Notes: a model not told the origin generated them from the sequence alone. Shown: positions 17,893 to 27,916, numbered from the stretch's first letter. The stretch is 64,000 nt of DNA from Parabacteroides bouchesdurhonensis (GCF_900186615.1 NZ_LT896588.1:2714559-2778558), one strand, 5' to 3'. A program made the numbers and translations.

Positions 17893-19587
17893 TTATTTAG
17901 CTTTGAATTTAACTGACTTGCTTACACCGCCTTTTGTAATGGTAACAATATAAACGTTACCTTTTGCCAGGCTAGGAATTGAGATGTATTCGTTTGTACC
18001 GGCGATTGTACCTTCTGCTATTCTGCCACCATTGAGACTTACGATATAGTAAGTTGCTTTGTCGGCGTTTTCTACATAGATACCACCTTCCTGGGTGTAA
18101 ACTTTAACTTCTTCCAATACCGGAGCTGCTTCATTGCTGGTGATAACTCCAAGGGCGTTAGATCTGATATAGGCTGTTGCCATAGGAGCATCCATTCCGG
18201 TAGGAGTAACGTCTATCGTAATCTTTTCGCTGGTTGTTGGAACAGTTGCTTTTATTGCCATGGATTCAACTAAACTGCCTTCGTTGTTTTGCTTTACTGC
18301 AATATTAACAGCTACATTTCTTTCTTGCAGGCTTACGGCTTCGATGGCTGTTTTAACGTTGATGGCCATTACTTTAACTTCTCTTTCTGTTGAACCTTCG
18401 TAGTAAACAGAGTCTATTGTTATATCAAAGTCCTGATTCATGTCTGCTTTCAAGCTACCGATAATGCCTGTAACCAAAGAATTCATTATGTTGCCGAATG
18501 TTGTGCTTAATGAAGCAGGCATGGTGATAACTTGGGCAGAAGTCTTAGTCCATACCAAATCGTCATTATTAATAACGCCGTCACTGTTAGTATCTGCTGC
18601 CGGGCTGACTTCGTTAGTTGTTGTCAGCAACATATTTGCACCTGCTACAGAAACTTCAGGAGTTAATTTACGGTATCCGTTCACTTTGCTGTCTGTACCA
18701 TAAGAAGTCAAAACGATAGATTCAACCGGCATACCTGTAGTTGATTGCAAGTCGGCATATACAGTTGCATCACCCATAGGGATAGAAGCGTTAGGAGCTT
18801 GTAATGGTTTGCCAAACAAACTGGCCTTGATAGTTCCTGCAGTCATTAACTGTGTCATATCAAGAGTGACCAGGAAGTTAGGTACTTGTGCCAGGCTGGC
18901 AACCATTCCGCGTAGAGCATCTTCCATAACAACGGAGTAGTTCAATATGCCTTTGCTGTCTTTGGTTTCTTCAATAGACAGTAAATCTCCGTCTTTTAAC
19001 GGGAAGTTTTCCACCATGCCGCCTATACTTGCCAATGTGGGGCTTAAGGCTAAACTAGCCTTGAATGTGTTGTAAGGCAGAATAACGCCTTGGCTGCCTG
19101 ATGTAAATGATACGGTTAGCAGGTCGCCCAATACGTCGACAGACGCAACAATCTTGTGAGGTATTTTCACGCTGACAGGACGTGCTCCCATTGCGAATGT
19201 GAAATCTTTGGCCTCACTGAATGTCAGTTTTATCTTTTTCAATAACGGGCTTATGGTAGGAGGTATGCCTGCTATTTGGATAGAACTTAAATCCAAGTTC
19301 ATGCTATCCGGAACAACATTGATAGTTGTAGGAGTTGCAGCACGTGTTATCGCGTTCTGAGGGAAAAACAAAGGAGAAGTTACTATACTTTCAATACTGG
19401 GATTGGCTAATCCCAGGAAGTCTACTCCTGATATTGCTTTTACCTGATCAAATATAGCAGGAACTACCTCTTTCACGATAGCTGCTTTTTCTGCATTGGT
19501 CAATTGAGGTTGGTTCTGTGCCGAACCTGCGAATGTTGCTGTAAACAACATTACTAACGCACTAATAGATGTAAAGATTCTTTTCAT
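17893..19587 (-). CDS. Secreted beta-rich protein with DUF6383-like C-terminal domain and a dockerin-like calcium loop
   Basis: About 564 residues from the MKRIF start (19587; an ATG two codons earlier is also open). A signal peptide ends near residue 25 (FAGSAQ). The middle is a long beta-rich region without a named family. Near residue 335 the stretch DTNSDGVINNDDLVW has the spacing of a dockerin/EF-hand calcium loop. The last 80 residues (VYTQEGGIYVENADKATYY, then VYIVTITKGGVSKSVKFKAK) resemble the secretion-sorting-like C-terminal domains (DUF6383) common in Bacteroides and Parabacteroides extracellular proteins. Role unknown; probably surface-attached or secreted. It is flanked by its own promoter and terminator. 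Confidence 0.75.
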   Translation of the reverse strand: MKRIFTSISALVMLFTATFAGSAQNQPQLTNAEKAAIVKEVVPAIFDQVKAISGVDFLGLANPSIESIVTSPLFFPQNAITRAATPTTINVVPDSMNLDLSSIQIAGIPPTISPLLKKIKLTFSEAKDFTFAMGARPVSVKIPHKIVASVDVLGDLLTVSFTSGSQGVILPYNTFKASLALSPTLASIGGMVENFPLKDGDLLSIEETKDSKGILNYSVVMEDALRGMVASLAQVPNFLVTLDMTQLMTAGTIKASLFGKPLQAPNASIPMGDATVYADLQSTTGMPVESIVLTSYGTDSKVNGYRKLTPEVSVAGANMLLTTTNEVSPAADTNSDGVINNDDLVWTKTSAQVITMPASLSTTFGNIMNSLVTGIIGSLKADMNQDFDITIDSVYYEGSTEREVKVMAINVKTAIEAVSLQERNVAVNIAVKQNNEGSLVESMAIKATVPTTSEKITIDVTPTGMDAPMATAYIRSNALGVITSNEAAPVLEEVKVYTQEGGIYVENADKATYYIVSLNGGRIAEGTIAGTNEYISIPSLAKGNVYIVTITKGGVSKSVKFKAK

Positions 19588-19619
19588 ATACATTTGATTT
19601 AATTATTAATAAACCATCG

Positions 19620-19649
19620 CAAAGGTATCATATTATATAGAACGTTCAA
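19620..19649 (-). promoter_or_regulatory. Promoter of the DUF6383-like gene
   Basis: On the minus strand TTG (19649-19647) and TACCTTTG (19627-19620) are 19 bases apart, 33 bases upstream of the start. Confidence 0.75.
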
Positions 19650-19689
19650 CGTTTTTTCCGAATAATTATTGGTATCTATTATTATAAAT

Positions 19690-19749
19690 GTTCCCGATGA
19701 TTTTGCAAAATCATCGGGAACGTTTTATAAAATCATCGGGATGATTTGG
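19690..19749. repeat. Palindromic dispersed element, copy A (also the likely asnB terminator)
   Basis: A perfect 32-bp palindrome (19690-19721, core CCCGATGATTTT) is followed after 8 bases by a second shorter dyad (AAATCATCGGGATGATTT, 19730-19747). The same arrangement, without gaps, recurs on the opposite strand at about 45561-45620. It lies just past the asnB stop and can fold as its terminator. Confidence 0.75.
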
Positions 19750-19754
19750 TTTTA

Positions 19755-21419
19755 TTAGTATGCAGCTTCGTGCACCCCTTTCACTGCCCGTCCGCTGGGG
19801 TCATTCATGTTTTTGAAGGAATCGTCCCAAGCTAAGGCTTCGGCAGTGGAACAGGCTACACTGGGTACGCTGGGTACACTGCGTGCCGCACTTTCACTTG
19901 GGAAGTGTTCTTCAAAGATACTGCGGTAGTAATACTCCTCCTTGTTTTGCGGAGGGTTTATTGGAAACCGTTCTGCAGCATGAGCCATTTCTTCGTCGGA
20001 TACAGCCTCACTCGTTATTCTCTTTAATGTGTCGATCCAATTATAGCCAACACCGTCGGAGAACTGTTCTTTCTGTCTCCAGGCTATTTCGTGGGGCAGC
20101 ATGTTGGAGAATGCTTCGCGCAGTATCTTCTTCTCTATCATTGTGCCGGGACACATTTTGGCTGCGGGATTGAGGTTCATGGCAACATCCAGAAACTCTT
20201 TATCCAGGAAGGGGACACGTCCTTCCACGCCCCATGCGCTCAGGCTCTTGTTTGCGCGTAGACAGTCGTACAAATAGAGTTTGCTCAGCTTGCGTACCGT
20301 TTCTTCGTGAAAGATTTTGGCATCGGGCGCTTTATGGAAGTAGAGGTAACCTCCGAATACTTCGTCCGCACCTTCGCCGCTAAGCACCATCTTTATCCCC
20401 ATGCTCCGGATTACGCGTGCCAGCAGATACATTGGGGTAGAAGCCCGCACTGTTGTTACGTCATAGGTTTCAATATAGTAAATAACATCGCGTACGGCAT
20501 CCAGACCTTCCTGCACCGTGTAATTTATTTCGTGATGGACAGTACCGATATAATCAGCCACTTTTCGGGCTGCTGCCAGATCAGGAGCTCCTTTGAGACC
20601 AACGGCGAAGGAGTGTAGTTGTGGCCACCACGCATCTGCCTTACCGTCGGTCTCGATGCGCTTGGCTGCGTATTTTTTGGCAATGGCGGAGGTGATGGAT
20701 GAATCCAGCCCCCCCGATAAAAGTACTCCGTAGGGCACATCGCTCATTAGCTGGCGATGCACGGCGGCTTCAAGGGCGTCGTGAAGCTGTTGTGTACTGG
20801 CGGGATTGTCTTTCACGTTGTCGTACAGCAACCAGTCGCGGACGTACCACTTGGTCAGTGCCCGGTCTTTGCTATAGAAGTAATGGCCGGGCAGGAACTG
20901 CTCGTAATGGGTGGCGTACCCTTCCAATCCTTTCAGCTCGGACGATACCATCAGATGCCCTTCATCGTTGTAGCCTATATATAAAGGTATAACGCCTATC
21001 GGGTCGCGGGCTATAAGATAGGTGTCTTGCGCTTCGTCGTAGAGGGCAAAGGCGAAGATGCCGTTTAGGTCTTCAAGGAAGTTGATACCCTTCTTCTTGT
21101 AGAGGGCAAGGATTACTTCACAGTCCGAGCCGGTCTGGAAATCGTAATCATCCTTTAGCTGCTCCCGCAATTCGCGGTGGTTGTATATCTCGCCGTTTAC
21201 ACAGAGAATCACCTGTCCGTCCGGACTGATTAATGGCTGCCCGCCCGAAGCCGGGTCGACAATGGACAGGCGTTCATGGGCCAGTATCGCTGTCTTGCCC
21301 TGATAAACACCACTCCAATCCGGTCCGCGATGACGGATTCGTTTACTCATCTGCAGCGCTTGCTTGCGGTAGGCGGAAGTATCGCCGTGTATGTTGAATA
21401 TAGCTGTTATACCACACAT
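19755..21419 (-). CDS. asnB: Glutamine-hydrolysing asparagine synthetase B
   Basis: The 554-residue enzyme makes asparagine from aspartate, ATP and glutamine. Met-Cys2 starts the N-terminal nucleophile glutaminase domain (MCGITAIFNIHG, with RHRGPDWSG), and the synthetase domain has the pyrophosphate loop LLSGGLDSSITSAIA near residue 240. Length fits E. coli AsnB (554). It begins 22 bases after gltD, so it is the third gene of a gltB-gltD-asnB operon. The C-terminal tail is rich in Ser, Pro and Val repeats, probably unstructured. Confidence 0.95.
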   Translation of the reverse strand: MCGITAIFNIHGDTSAYRKQALQMSKRIRHRGPDWSGVYQGKTAILAHERLSIVDPASGGQPLISPDGQVILCVNGEIYNHRELREQLKDDYDFQTGSDCEVILALYKKKGINFLEDLNGIFAFALYDEAQDTYLIARDPIGVIPLYIGYNDEGHLMVSSELKGLEGYATHYEQFLPGHYFYSKDRALTKWYVRDWLLYDNVKDNPASTQQLHDALEAAVHRQLMSDVPYGVLLSGGLDSSITSAIAKKYAAKRIETDGKADAWWPQLHSFAVGLKGAPDLAAARKVADYIGTVHHEINYTVQEGLDAVRDVIYYIETYDVTTVRASTPMYLLARVIRSMGIKMVLSGEGADEVFGGYLYFHKAPDAKIFHEETVRKLSKLYLYDCLRANKSLSAWGVEGRVPFLDKEFLDVAMNLNPAAKMCPGTMIEKKILREAFSNMLPHEIAWRQKEQFSDGVGYNWIDTLKRITSEAVSDEEMAHAAERFPINPPQNKEEYYYRSIFEEHFPSESAARSVPSVPSVACSTAEALAWDDSFKNMNDPSGRAVKGVHEAAY

Positions 21420-21441
21420 AATAGTCGTTGTTGTTTAGTTG

Positions 21442-22866
21442 TTATTTACTTGTCAAGTATCTATCTATCGCCCGGGCTACGTTACGTCCGGATGCCATAG
21501 CCCGTACCACCAGGCTGGCCCCGCTCACGGCATCGCCGCAGGCAAAGACTTTATCCGTCACCATCTGGCTGTCATTATCTACGGAGATGTTCTTGCGTTC
21601 GTTCACCGGTATGGACAGTTCCTTCACCAGCCCTTCCTGTTCGGGGTGTACGAATCCCATGGCGAGGAATACCAGGTCGGCTTCGATAATCTCCTTCTTG
21701 CCGGTCTTCTTCATCTCCGGACGGCTGCCGTCGGTAGGAGAGGTCCATTCCACTTCTTCCACCTCCACGCCGGTAAGTATGTTTTTATCGCCTATGAAGC
21801 GGCATGAAGACAGATTCCACCTGCGTGTGCAGCCTTCTTCGTGGCTGCTGCTGGTCTTCAATACCTGGGGATACATGGGCCAGGGAGTCTGCGGATTATG
21901 TTCTACAGGCGGCTTGGGCATGATTTCTATCTGTGTGACGCTTGCCGCGCCGTGGCGGTTGGCTGTACCTACGCAATCGCTTCCGGTATCGCCTCCTCCA
22001 ATGATGAGCACTTTCTTCCCTTTGCAGTTGATGATGCTTTTGGGAGGGATCGTTATTCCTTCCAGCAGGCGGTTTTGCTGGGCGAGGAGTTCCAGTGCGA
22101 AGTGTACGCCTTTCAGGTTGCGTCCTTCTATCGGCAGGTCGCGCGGCACTTCCGCCCCGATGGCTATGCAGACGGCGTCGTAGGCGTTCAGTACGTCTTT
22201 TGCCAGTATCTCTTTGCCCACCATCGTGTTTACTTTAAACTGAATGCCTTCGTCCGTCATCAGCCGGATGCGGCGGTCTATGATGTTCTTTCCCAGCTTA
22301 AAGTTGGGGATGCCGAAGCGCAGCAAGCCTCCCGGCAGTTCGTCTTTCTCGAAGACGGTCACTTCATATCCCCGGCGGTTCAGCTGATTGGCTGCGGTGA
22401 GCCCTGCCGGGCCGCTGCCTATTACGGCTACGCGCTTGCCGTTGCGCTGGGGTTGCACGGGGGTGATGTATCCTTCGCGGAAGGCTATTTCAACGATGGC
22501 GGCTTCGTTCTCGCGGATGGTGACGGGCTCGTCGCAGCTTAGCTTGAGCACGCAGCTTTTCTCGCAGAGGGCGGGACAGATGCGTCCGGTAAACTCCGGA
22601 AAGTCGCAGGTTTGTTCCAGCAGCCGGTAGGCTTCTTTCCACCGTCCTTTGTAAAGCTGGTCTTGCCATTCGGGTTGCTTGTTTCCCAGCGGACAGGCCC
22701 AGTGGCAGAAGGGCACGCCGCAGTCCATGCAGCGCGACGCCTGTGTGCGCCGTTCGTTGCTGTTCAATGTTTGTTCTACTTCGCTGAAGTCGTCTATACG
22801 TTCGTGTACGGGTCTGTAGCCCGCTTCCTGCCTATGTATTGTTAAGAATGCTTTTGGATTTCCCAT
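21442..22866 (-). CDS. gltD: Glutamate synthase (NADPH) small subunit
   Basis: The 474-residue flavoprotein supplies electrons from NADPH to the large subunit. It has N-terminal Fe-S cysteines (RCMDCGVPFCHWACP and CPALCEKSCVL), an FAD-binding GSGPAGLTAANQL near residue 155, and an NAD(P)-binding IIGGGDTGSDC near residue 290. Length matches the family. It follows gltB with a 176-bp spacer that contains a 23-bp repeat array. Confidence 0.95.
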   Translation of the reverse strand: MGNPKAFLTIHRQEAGYRPVHERIDDFSEVEQTLNSNERRTQASRCMDCGVPFCHWACPLGNKQPEWQDQLYKGRWKEAYRLLEQTCDFPEFTGRICPALCEKSCVLKLSCDEPVTIRENEAAIVEIAFREGYITPVQPQRNGKRVAVIGSGPAGLTAANQLNRRGYEVTVFEKDELPGGLLRFGIPNFKLGKNIIDRRIRLMTDEGIQFKVNTMVGKEILAKDVLNAYDAVCIAIGAEVPRDLPIEGRNLKGVHFALELLAQQNRLLEGITIPPKSIINCKGKKVLIIGGGDTGSDCVGTANRHGAASVTQIEIMPKPPVEHNPQTPWPMYPQVLKTSSSHEEGCTRRWNLSSCRFIGDKNILTGVEVEEVEWTSPTDGSRPEMKKTGKKEIIEADLVFLAMGFVHPEQEGLVKELSIPVNERKNISVDNDSQMVTDKVFACGDAVSGASLVVRAMASGRNVARAIDRYLTSK

Positions 22867-22914
22867 TTGTTATACTCTCGTTTTAATGATGTTTTATTTG
22901 TTTGCCAGTTCCAA

Positions 22915-23006
22915 TCCCTGCTATGGAGAAGCCCCAATCTCCGCTATGGAGAAGCCTCGATCTCCGCTATGGAGAAACCCCGATCTCCGCAGCGACCTGT
23001 TATTAG
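22915..23006 (+). repeat. 23-bp hairpin repeat array in the gltB-gltD spacer
   Basis: Three 23-bp units (22915-22937, 22938-22960, 22961-22983) and a degenerate fourth follow one another without gaps. Units 2 and 3 carry TCTCCGCTATGGAGA, a 5-bp stem with a 5-base loop; unit 1 has one mismatch in the stem. The array lies in the transcribed spacer of the gltBD operon. It shares the 23-bp period with arrays near glnN and carAB but not their sequence. Confidence 0.85.
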
Positions 23007-23042
23007 GTGACGGGGCTGCTTCTTGCGCGGGTTCTTTCCTTA

Positions 23043-26000
23043 TTAGTAATCTCGTTGCATTTCAGCTATTTTACGCTGTAGTTTCATCATTTGTTCTTCC
23101 TGCAGCACCTTTTTGTACTCTATCGGGATGATGCAGATGAACTCTTCGGCGTATTTGCTCCAGTTGTCCAGCATCGTTCCGGCCAGATGGCTGCCGGTGT
23201 AATGGTAATGCTTGCGGATCAGTTCATGCAGCTCTTTGTTGGCATTGCTGTTCTCGATAAGCGATAGTTCCACCATTTCCATGTTGCAATAGTAATCGAA
23301 GTCGCCCTCTTTGTTCCATACATAGGCCACGCCGCCACTCATGCCGGCCGCAAAGTTGCGTCCGGTACGGCCAAGTACCACCACGCGTCCGCCGGTCATG
23401 TATTCGCAACAGTGGTCGCCCACGCCTTCCACAACGGCAATGGCGCCCGAGTTACGTACGCAGAAGCGTTCTCCCACACATCCGTTGATGTAGACTTCGC
23501 CGCTGGTAGCTCCGTACAGCAAGGTGTTGCCGGCGATGGTGTTACGTTCCGCCATAAAGGTGGAACGTACCGGAGGCATCACGCTGATGCGTCCGCCGCT
23601 AAGGCCTTTGCCCAGATAGTCGTTGGCTTCTCCTTCCAGGCGGAAGTGTACGCCGTGTGCCAGAAACGCTCCGAAGCTTTGCCCTGCCGAGCCTTTGAAC
23701 TTGATGTTCAGTGTATTGTCCGGCAGCCCCGCATTGCCGTAGAGCTTGGCAATCTGGCCGGACAGCATGGCGCCTACCGAACGGTCGGTGTTGGCTATGG
23801 TGTAATCCAGCGATACTTCGCGCTGGTGTTTGATAGCGGGCATAGCGTGCTTGATGATGTCTACGTCCTTTACACTGTCTGTGTTGTGTATCTGCTTTGT
23901 TATCTGGCGGATGGCATTCTGTTTGCCCTCTTCCATGAAATGGATCAGCTTGTCGAAGTTCAGCAAGTCGTGCTTCTCGATCTTATCCGAAGGCTTGCGT
24001 ACCAGCAAGTCTGTCCGCCCGATGATCTCATCCAGGCTCTTTACGCCTAGTTCTGCCAGGTATTCGCGTACCTCTTCGGCCAGGAAGGTGAAGAAGTTCA
24101 CCAGGTATTCGCTACGTCCGTGGAAGCGTTTGCGCAGTTCCTCGTCTTGCGTGGCCACGCCAACGGGACAAGTGTTCATGTGGCATTTACGCATCATGAC
24201 GCATCCCAGAACGATAAGGGCGGAGGTGGCGAATCCAAACTCTTCGGCGCCCAGCATGGCCATCAGGATGATGTCGCGCCCTGTCTTGAGCTGTCCGTCG
24301 GTTTGCAGGCGAACCTGTCCGCGCAGGTTGTTGAGCACCAGTGTTTGCTGCGTCTCCGACAATCCCAGCTCCGGCGATATGCCTGCGTAGCGGATAGAGC
24401 TTACCGGCGATGCGCCCGTACCGCCTTCCGCTCCGGAGATGATGATGCGGTCTGCCTTTGCTTTTACCACACCGGCGGCAATAGTCCCCACGCCGCTTTC
24501 GGCCACCAGCTTGACGCTGATTTCGGCATGCGGGTTGACGTTCTTAAGGTCGAAGATCAACTGTGCAAGGTCTTCGATGGAATAGATGTCGTGGTGGGGA
24601 GGAGGCGAAATAAGCGAGATACCCGGAATAGAGTGGCGGGTCTTTGCTATGATGTCGTTTACTTTATAACCCGGCAATTGTCCTCCTTCGCCGGGCTTTG
24701 CGCCTTGTGCTATTTTGATCTGTATCTCGTCTGCATTAACCAGATACTCGGTAGTAACCCCGAATCGTCCGGATGCTATTTGCTTGATGGCGGAGCGGAG
24801 CGATGTGCCGTCTTCACGCGGGGCGAAGCGTTCCGGATCTTCCCCGCCTTCGCCCGTATTGCTCCGTCCGTGTATCTTGTTCATGGCGATGGCCATGGTT
24901 TCATGTGCTTCACGGCTGATCGAGCCGAAGCTCATCGCACCGGTAACGAAACGCTTCATGATGTTTGCGGCCGGTTCTACCTGTTCCAGCGGAATGGACT
25001 TCTGCTTCTTGAACGTAAGGAAGTCACGCAGGAAGATAGGGGTTTCTTTCTCGTCGATAAGATGGCTGTACTCTTTGAACTTCTTATAGCTGCCCAAACG
25101 GGTGGCAAGTTGCAGGGTGGAGATTGTTTCCGGATTCCACGCATGCTTTTCGCCGTCTTTGCGGAATGAATAGATTCCTTTGTAAGGCAGCAGACTGTCC
25201 GGAGTTACTCCGAAAGCCTCTTTGTGCATGGCTGCGGCATCGTTGGCTATTTCGTCCAGGCGAATGCCTTCTATATTACTGGTAGTCCCTCCGAAGTATG
25301 TGTTTGCGAGCTCGCTGCTGAGGCCTATCGCCTCAAATAGCTTAGCCCCGCGATAACTGCGGATGGTACTGATCCCCATCTTGCTGATGACTTTAAAGAG
25401 TCCCTTGCATATAGCCTTGATATAGTTCTTACGGGCTGTTTCGTAGTTGAGCTGGATGATTTGTTTGTTTACCATGTCCTTGATGATGGCAAACACCATG
25501 TAAGGGTTGATCGCACTGGCTCCATAACCCAGCAGGAGGGCGGCGTGCATAACTTCGCGCATGTCTCCGGTTTCTACTACAAGAGCTGTCTGTACACGTT
25601 TCTGTACCGAAATCAGGTAGTGGTGTACGGTGCTGACGGCAAGCAGGGATGGGATAGGAGCGTATTGCGCGTCTACGTTCTTATCGCTTAATATGATGTA
25701 GTTCACACCGTCGGCAACGGATTGCTCCGCCTGCTTGCAAAGTGTTTCCAGGGCAGACTGTAGTCCCTCGCGTCCTTTTGCAACCTCGAACAGCATGGGC
25801 AGTTTGACAGATTTGAATCCTTTGTAGCGGATATTACATAGAATGTCCAGTTGTGTATTGGTCAGGATCGGATGGTTTAGCTTAACCATTTTACAGTGTC
25901 CTTCGTTCGGGCAGAGTATCTTATTGCCTACAGCCCCGATGTATTCTTCCAGGCTCATAACCAGCTCTTCGCGGATGGGGTCGATAGGCGGGTTCGTAAC

Positions 26001-27563
26001 CTGTGCGAATTGTTGTCTGAAATAGTTATACAGCAATTGCGGACGGGTTGACAATGCGGCCAGTGGAGTATCGTTACCCATTGATCCGATAGGTTCTGCT
26101 CCCCCTGTCGACATAGGAGTGAGGATGCGCTCTATGTCTTCGCGGCTATACCCGAAGGTGCGCAGGCGCTGGTCGAAGTGGTCTACGGTGTGAGGTACTT
26201 TCCTTCCAGACTTCAACTCATCCAGTTCTACCCGGTTGTTGGCAAGCCATGTGCGGTAAGGCTGGGCTTCTGCCAGTTCCTTTTTCAGTTCACCGTCATA
26301 GTAAACTTCTCCCTTTTCAGTGTCTACAAGAAGTATCTTTCCCGGTTGCAGACGGCCTTTTTCCTTAATCTCGTTTGGCTCGAAATCCATTACGCCCACT
26401 TCCGAGGCTACTACCATCATATCGTGTTTTGTGATAAGGTAGCGTGCCGGTCTTAATCCGTTACGGTCCAGCATACCTCCGGCATAGCGTCCGTCACTGA
26501 ATAGAAGTGCTGCCGGACCATCCCATGGTTCCATCAGGATGGAGTGGTATTCGTAGAATGCCTTTAAGTCTTCGGAGATAGGGTTCTTCTCGTTAAAGCT
26601 TTCCGGCACTAACATAGCCATAGCATGAGGAAGGCTCATTCCCGAAGCTACAAAGAACTCCAGTACGTTATCAAGGGAAGCACTGTCGCTCATGCCCGGT
26701 TGAATAATAGGGCGTATTTCTTCAATATTAGGAATGTTGGGTGAAGAGAGAACACTTTCCCGTGCTTCCATCCATCCCCGGTTTCCGCGGATAGTATTGA
26801 TTTCTCCGTTGTGTGCAAGCAAACGGAAAGGCTGTGCCAGACTCCATGTAGGGAAGGTATTGGTGCTGAAACGTGAATGTACCAATGCCAGTCCACTGGT
26901 GAAATAGTGGTTGGTAAGATCCGGGAAGTAGTGGCGCAACTGCATCGACTCCAACATACCTTTATATATAATATTACGGGTGGATAGAGATACGATGTAG
27001 AAGTCCTTTTTCCCCTGCAAGCTTGTTGAAGCTATCTTTTTCTCAATACGTTTGCGTATGATGTATAATTTTAGCTCCATAGTTTGCTGGTCGTTACATC
27101 CGGTAACGAATACTTGCTTAATGTCCGGTTCTGTTTCCTGAGCCGACTTTCCTAAAATCTCCGTATTAACAGGCACTTTGCGAAGGTGCATTAATGTTAG
27201 TCCTTCCTTTTCTATTTCTTCTATTATAATGCTAAGAATGGTGGATTGTTCCTTTTCATCTTTAGGAAGAAACAAAAGTCCTGTTCCGTATTTGCCTTTT
27301 TCGGGTACGGGAATACCTTGAAGTAAGATAAATTCGTGAGGAATCTGAAGCATAATACCTGCACCGTCTCCGGTTTTATTGTCTGCTCCTTCTGCCCCGC
27401 GGTGCCGCATATTCTCTAAAATAGTTAGAGCCGATTCAACAAGTTCGTGTGATTTCTCTCCATGAATGTTAACTAACATTCCAACTCCACATGCGTCGTG
27501 TTCATTAGCGGGGGTGTATAAACCCTTTTCTTTTTTGCTAAAATGATTTCTACTTTTCATCAT
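23043..27563 (-). CDS. gltB: Glutamate synthase large subunit
   Basis: The 1506-residue enzyme transfers the glutamine amide to 2-oxoglutarate, giving two glutamates. A short propeptide precedes Cys25 (NEHDACGVGML), the expected N-terminal nucleophile of the amidotransferase domain after cleavage. The central and FMN-binding domains follow, with the 3Fe-4S cysteines in CVMMRKCHMNTCPVGVAT, and a C-terminal GXGXG beta-helix (GGRVVVLGRTGRNFAAGMSGG). Length matches bacterial GltB. It is the first gene of gltB-gltD-asnB. Confidence 0.96.
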   Translation of the reverse strand: MMKSRNHFSKKEKGLYTPANEHDACGVGMLVNIHGEKSHELVESALTILENMRHRGAEGADNKTGDGAGIMLQIPHEFILLQGIPVPEKGKYGTGLLFLPKDEKEQSTILSIIIEEIEKEGLTLMHLRKVPVNTEILGKSAQETEPDIKQVFVTGCNDQQTMELKLYIIRKRIEKKIASTSLQGKKDFYIVSLSTRNIIYKGMLESMQLRHYFPDLTNHYFTSGLALVHSRFSTNTFPTWSLAQPFRLLAHNGEINTIRGNRGWMEARESVLSSPNIPNIEEIRPIIQPGMSDSASLDNVLEFFVASGMSLPHAMAMLVPESFNEKNPISEDLKAFYEYHSILMEPWDGPAALLFSDGRYAGGMLDRNGLRPARYLITKHDMMVVASEVGVMDFEPNEIKEKGRLQPGKILLVDTEKGEVYYDGELKKELAEAQPYRTWLANNRVELDELKSGRKVPHTVDHFDQRLRTFGYSREDIERILTPMSTGGAEPIGSMGNDTPLAALSTRPQLLYNYFRQQFAQVTNPPIDPIREELVMSLEEYIGAVGNKILCPNEGHCKMVKLNHPILTNTQLDILCNIRYKGFKSVKLPMLFEVAKGREGLQSALETLCKQAEQSVADGVNYIILSDKNVDAQYAPIPSLLAVSTVHHYLISVQKRVQTALVVETGDMREVMHAALLLGYGASAINPYMVFAIIKDMVNKQIIQLNYETARKNYIKAICKGLFKVISKMGISTIRSYRGAKLFEAIGLSSELANTYFGGTTSNIEGIRLDEIANDAAAMHKEAFGVTPDSLLPYKGIYSFRKDGEKHAWNPETISTLQLATRLGSYKKFKEYSHLIDEKETPIFLRDFLTFKKQKSIPLEQVEPAANIMKRFVTGAMSFGSISREAHETMAIAMNKIHGRSNTGEGGEDPERFAPREDGTSLRSAIKQIASGRFGVTTEYLVNADEIQIKIAQGAKPGEGGQLPGYKVNDIIAKTRHSIPGISLISPPPHHDIYSIEDLAQLIFDLKNVNPHAEISVKLVAESGVGTIAAGVVKAKADRIIISGAEGGTGASPVSSIRYAGISPELGLSETQQTLVLNNLRGQVRLQTDGQLKTGRDIILMAMLGAEEFGFATSALIVLGCVMMRKCHMNTCPVGVATQDEELRKRFHGRSEYLVNFFTFLAEEVREYLAELGVKSLDEIIGRTDLLVRKPSDKIEKHDLLNFDKLIHFMEEGKQNAIRQITKQIHNTDSVKDVDIIKHAMPAIKHQREVSLDYTIANTDRSVGAMLSGQIAKLYGNAGLPDNTLNIKFKGSAGQSFGAFLAHGVHFRLEGEANDYLGKGLSGGRISVMPPVRSTFMAERNTIAGNTLLYGATSGEVYINGCVGERFCVRNSGAIAVVEGVGDHCCEYMTGGRVVVLGRTGRNFAAGMSGGVAYVWNKEGDFDYYCNMEMVELSLIENSNANKELHELIRKHYHYTGSHLAGTMLDNWSKYAEEFICIIPIEYKKVLQEEQMMKLQRKIAEMQRDY

Positions 27564-27614
27564 TTGTTGACCTTATGTTTGTGTAATACCTGTTATTGTT
27601 GTCAAATTGTTTGG

Positions 27615-27622
27615 CAAATATA
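27615..27622 (-). promoter_or_regulatory. -7 box of the gltB-gltD-asnB operon
   Basis: TATATTTG on the minus strand, 52 bases before the gltB start. No well-placed -33 TTTG. The leader between contains the 11-mer AACAGGTATTA (27594-27584), also found just before glnN. The rest of the spacer to 27870 holds nothing I can name. Confidence 0.5.
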
Positions 27623-27871
27623 CATATTACATTTCAAAATGTAATATAAAAAGGATTGCTAGTTGACAATATTTTTAGAGGAGAAGGAAGCTTGGTTTCT
27701 ATTTGTTAGTTATTGTGTGTGTTTGTGTGATAAATTGTAATCAGAATAGTGCTTTTGTGTTTTAATATGAAATTAACAGGCTTTTGCTTCTAATTTAATC
27801 AAAATGATGTTCGTTTTGGTTTTATTATGTCTTTTTGTCGTTTGTTGCTGTTGTTGTCATTTCTATTAAAA

Positions 27872-27916
27872 AAAGCATCGGATGATGAATTTTAGTTATT
27901 CATCACCCGATGCTTT
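27872..27916 (-). terminator. Terminator of the histidine-kinase-like gene
   Basis: A 10-bp stem (27872-27881 with 27907-27916) extended by a further 7 bp after one wobble pair, followed on the minus strand by a run of T. The gene ends at 27950. Confidence 0.85.

Noticed and set aside
24120-25169. 349-codon open frame opposite gltB
   Set aside because: Antisense shadow of the glutamate synthase large subunit, without start context or family motifs.
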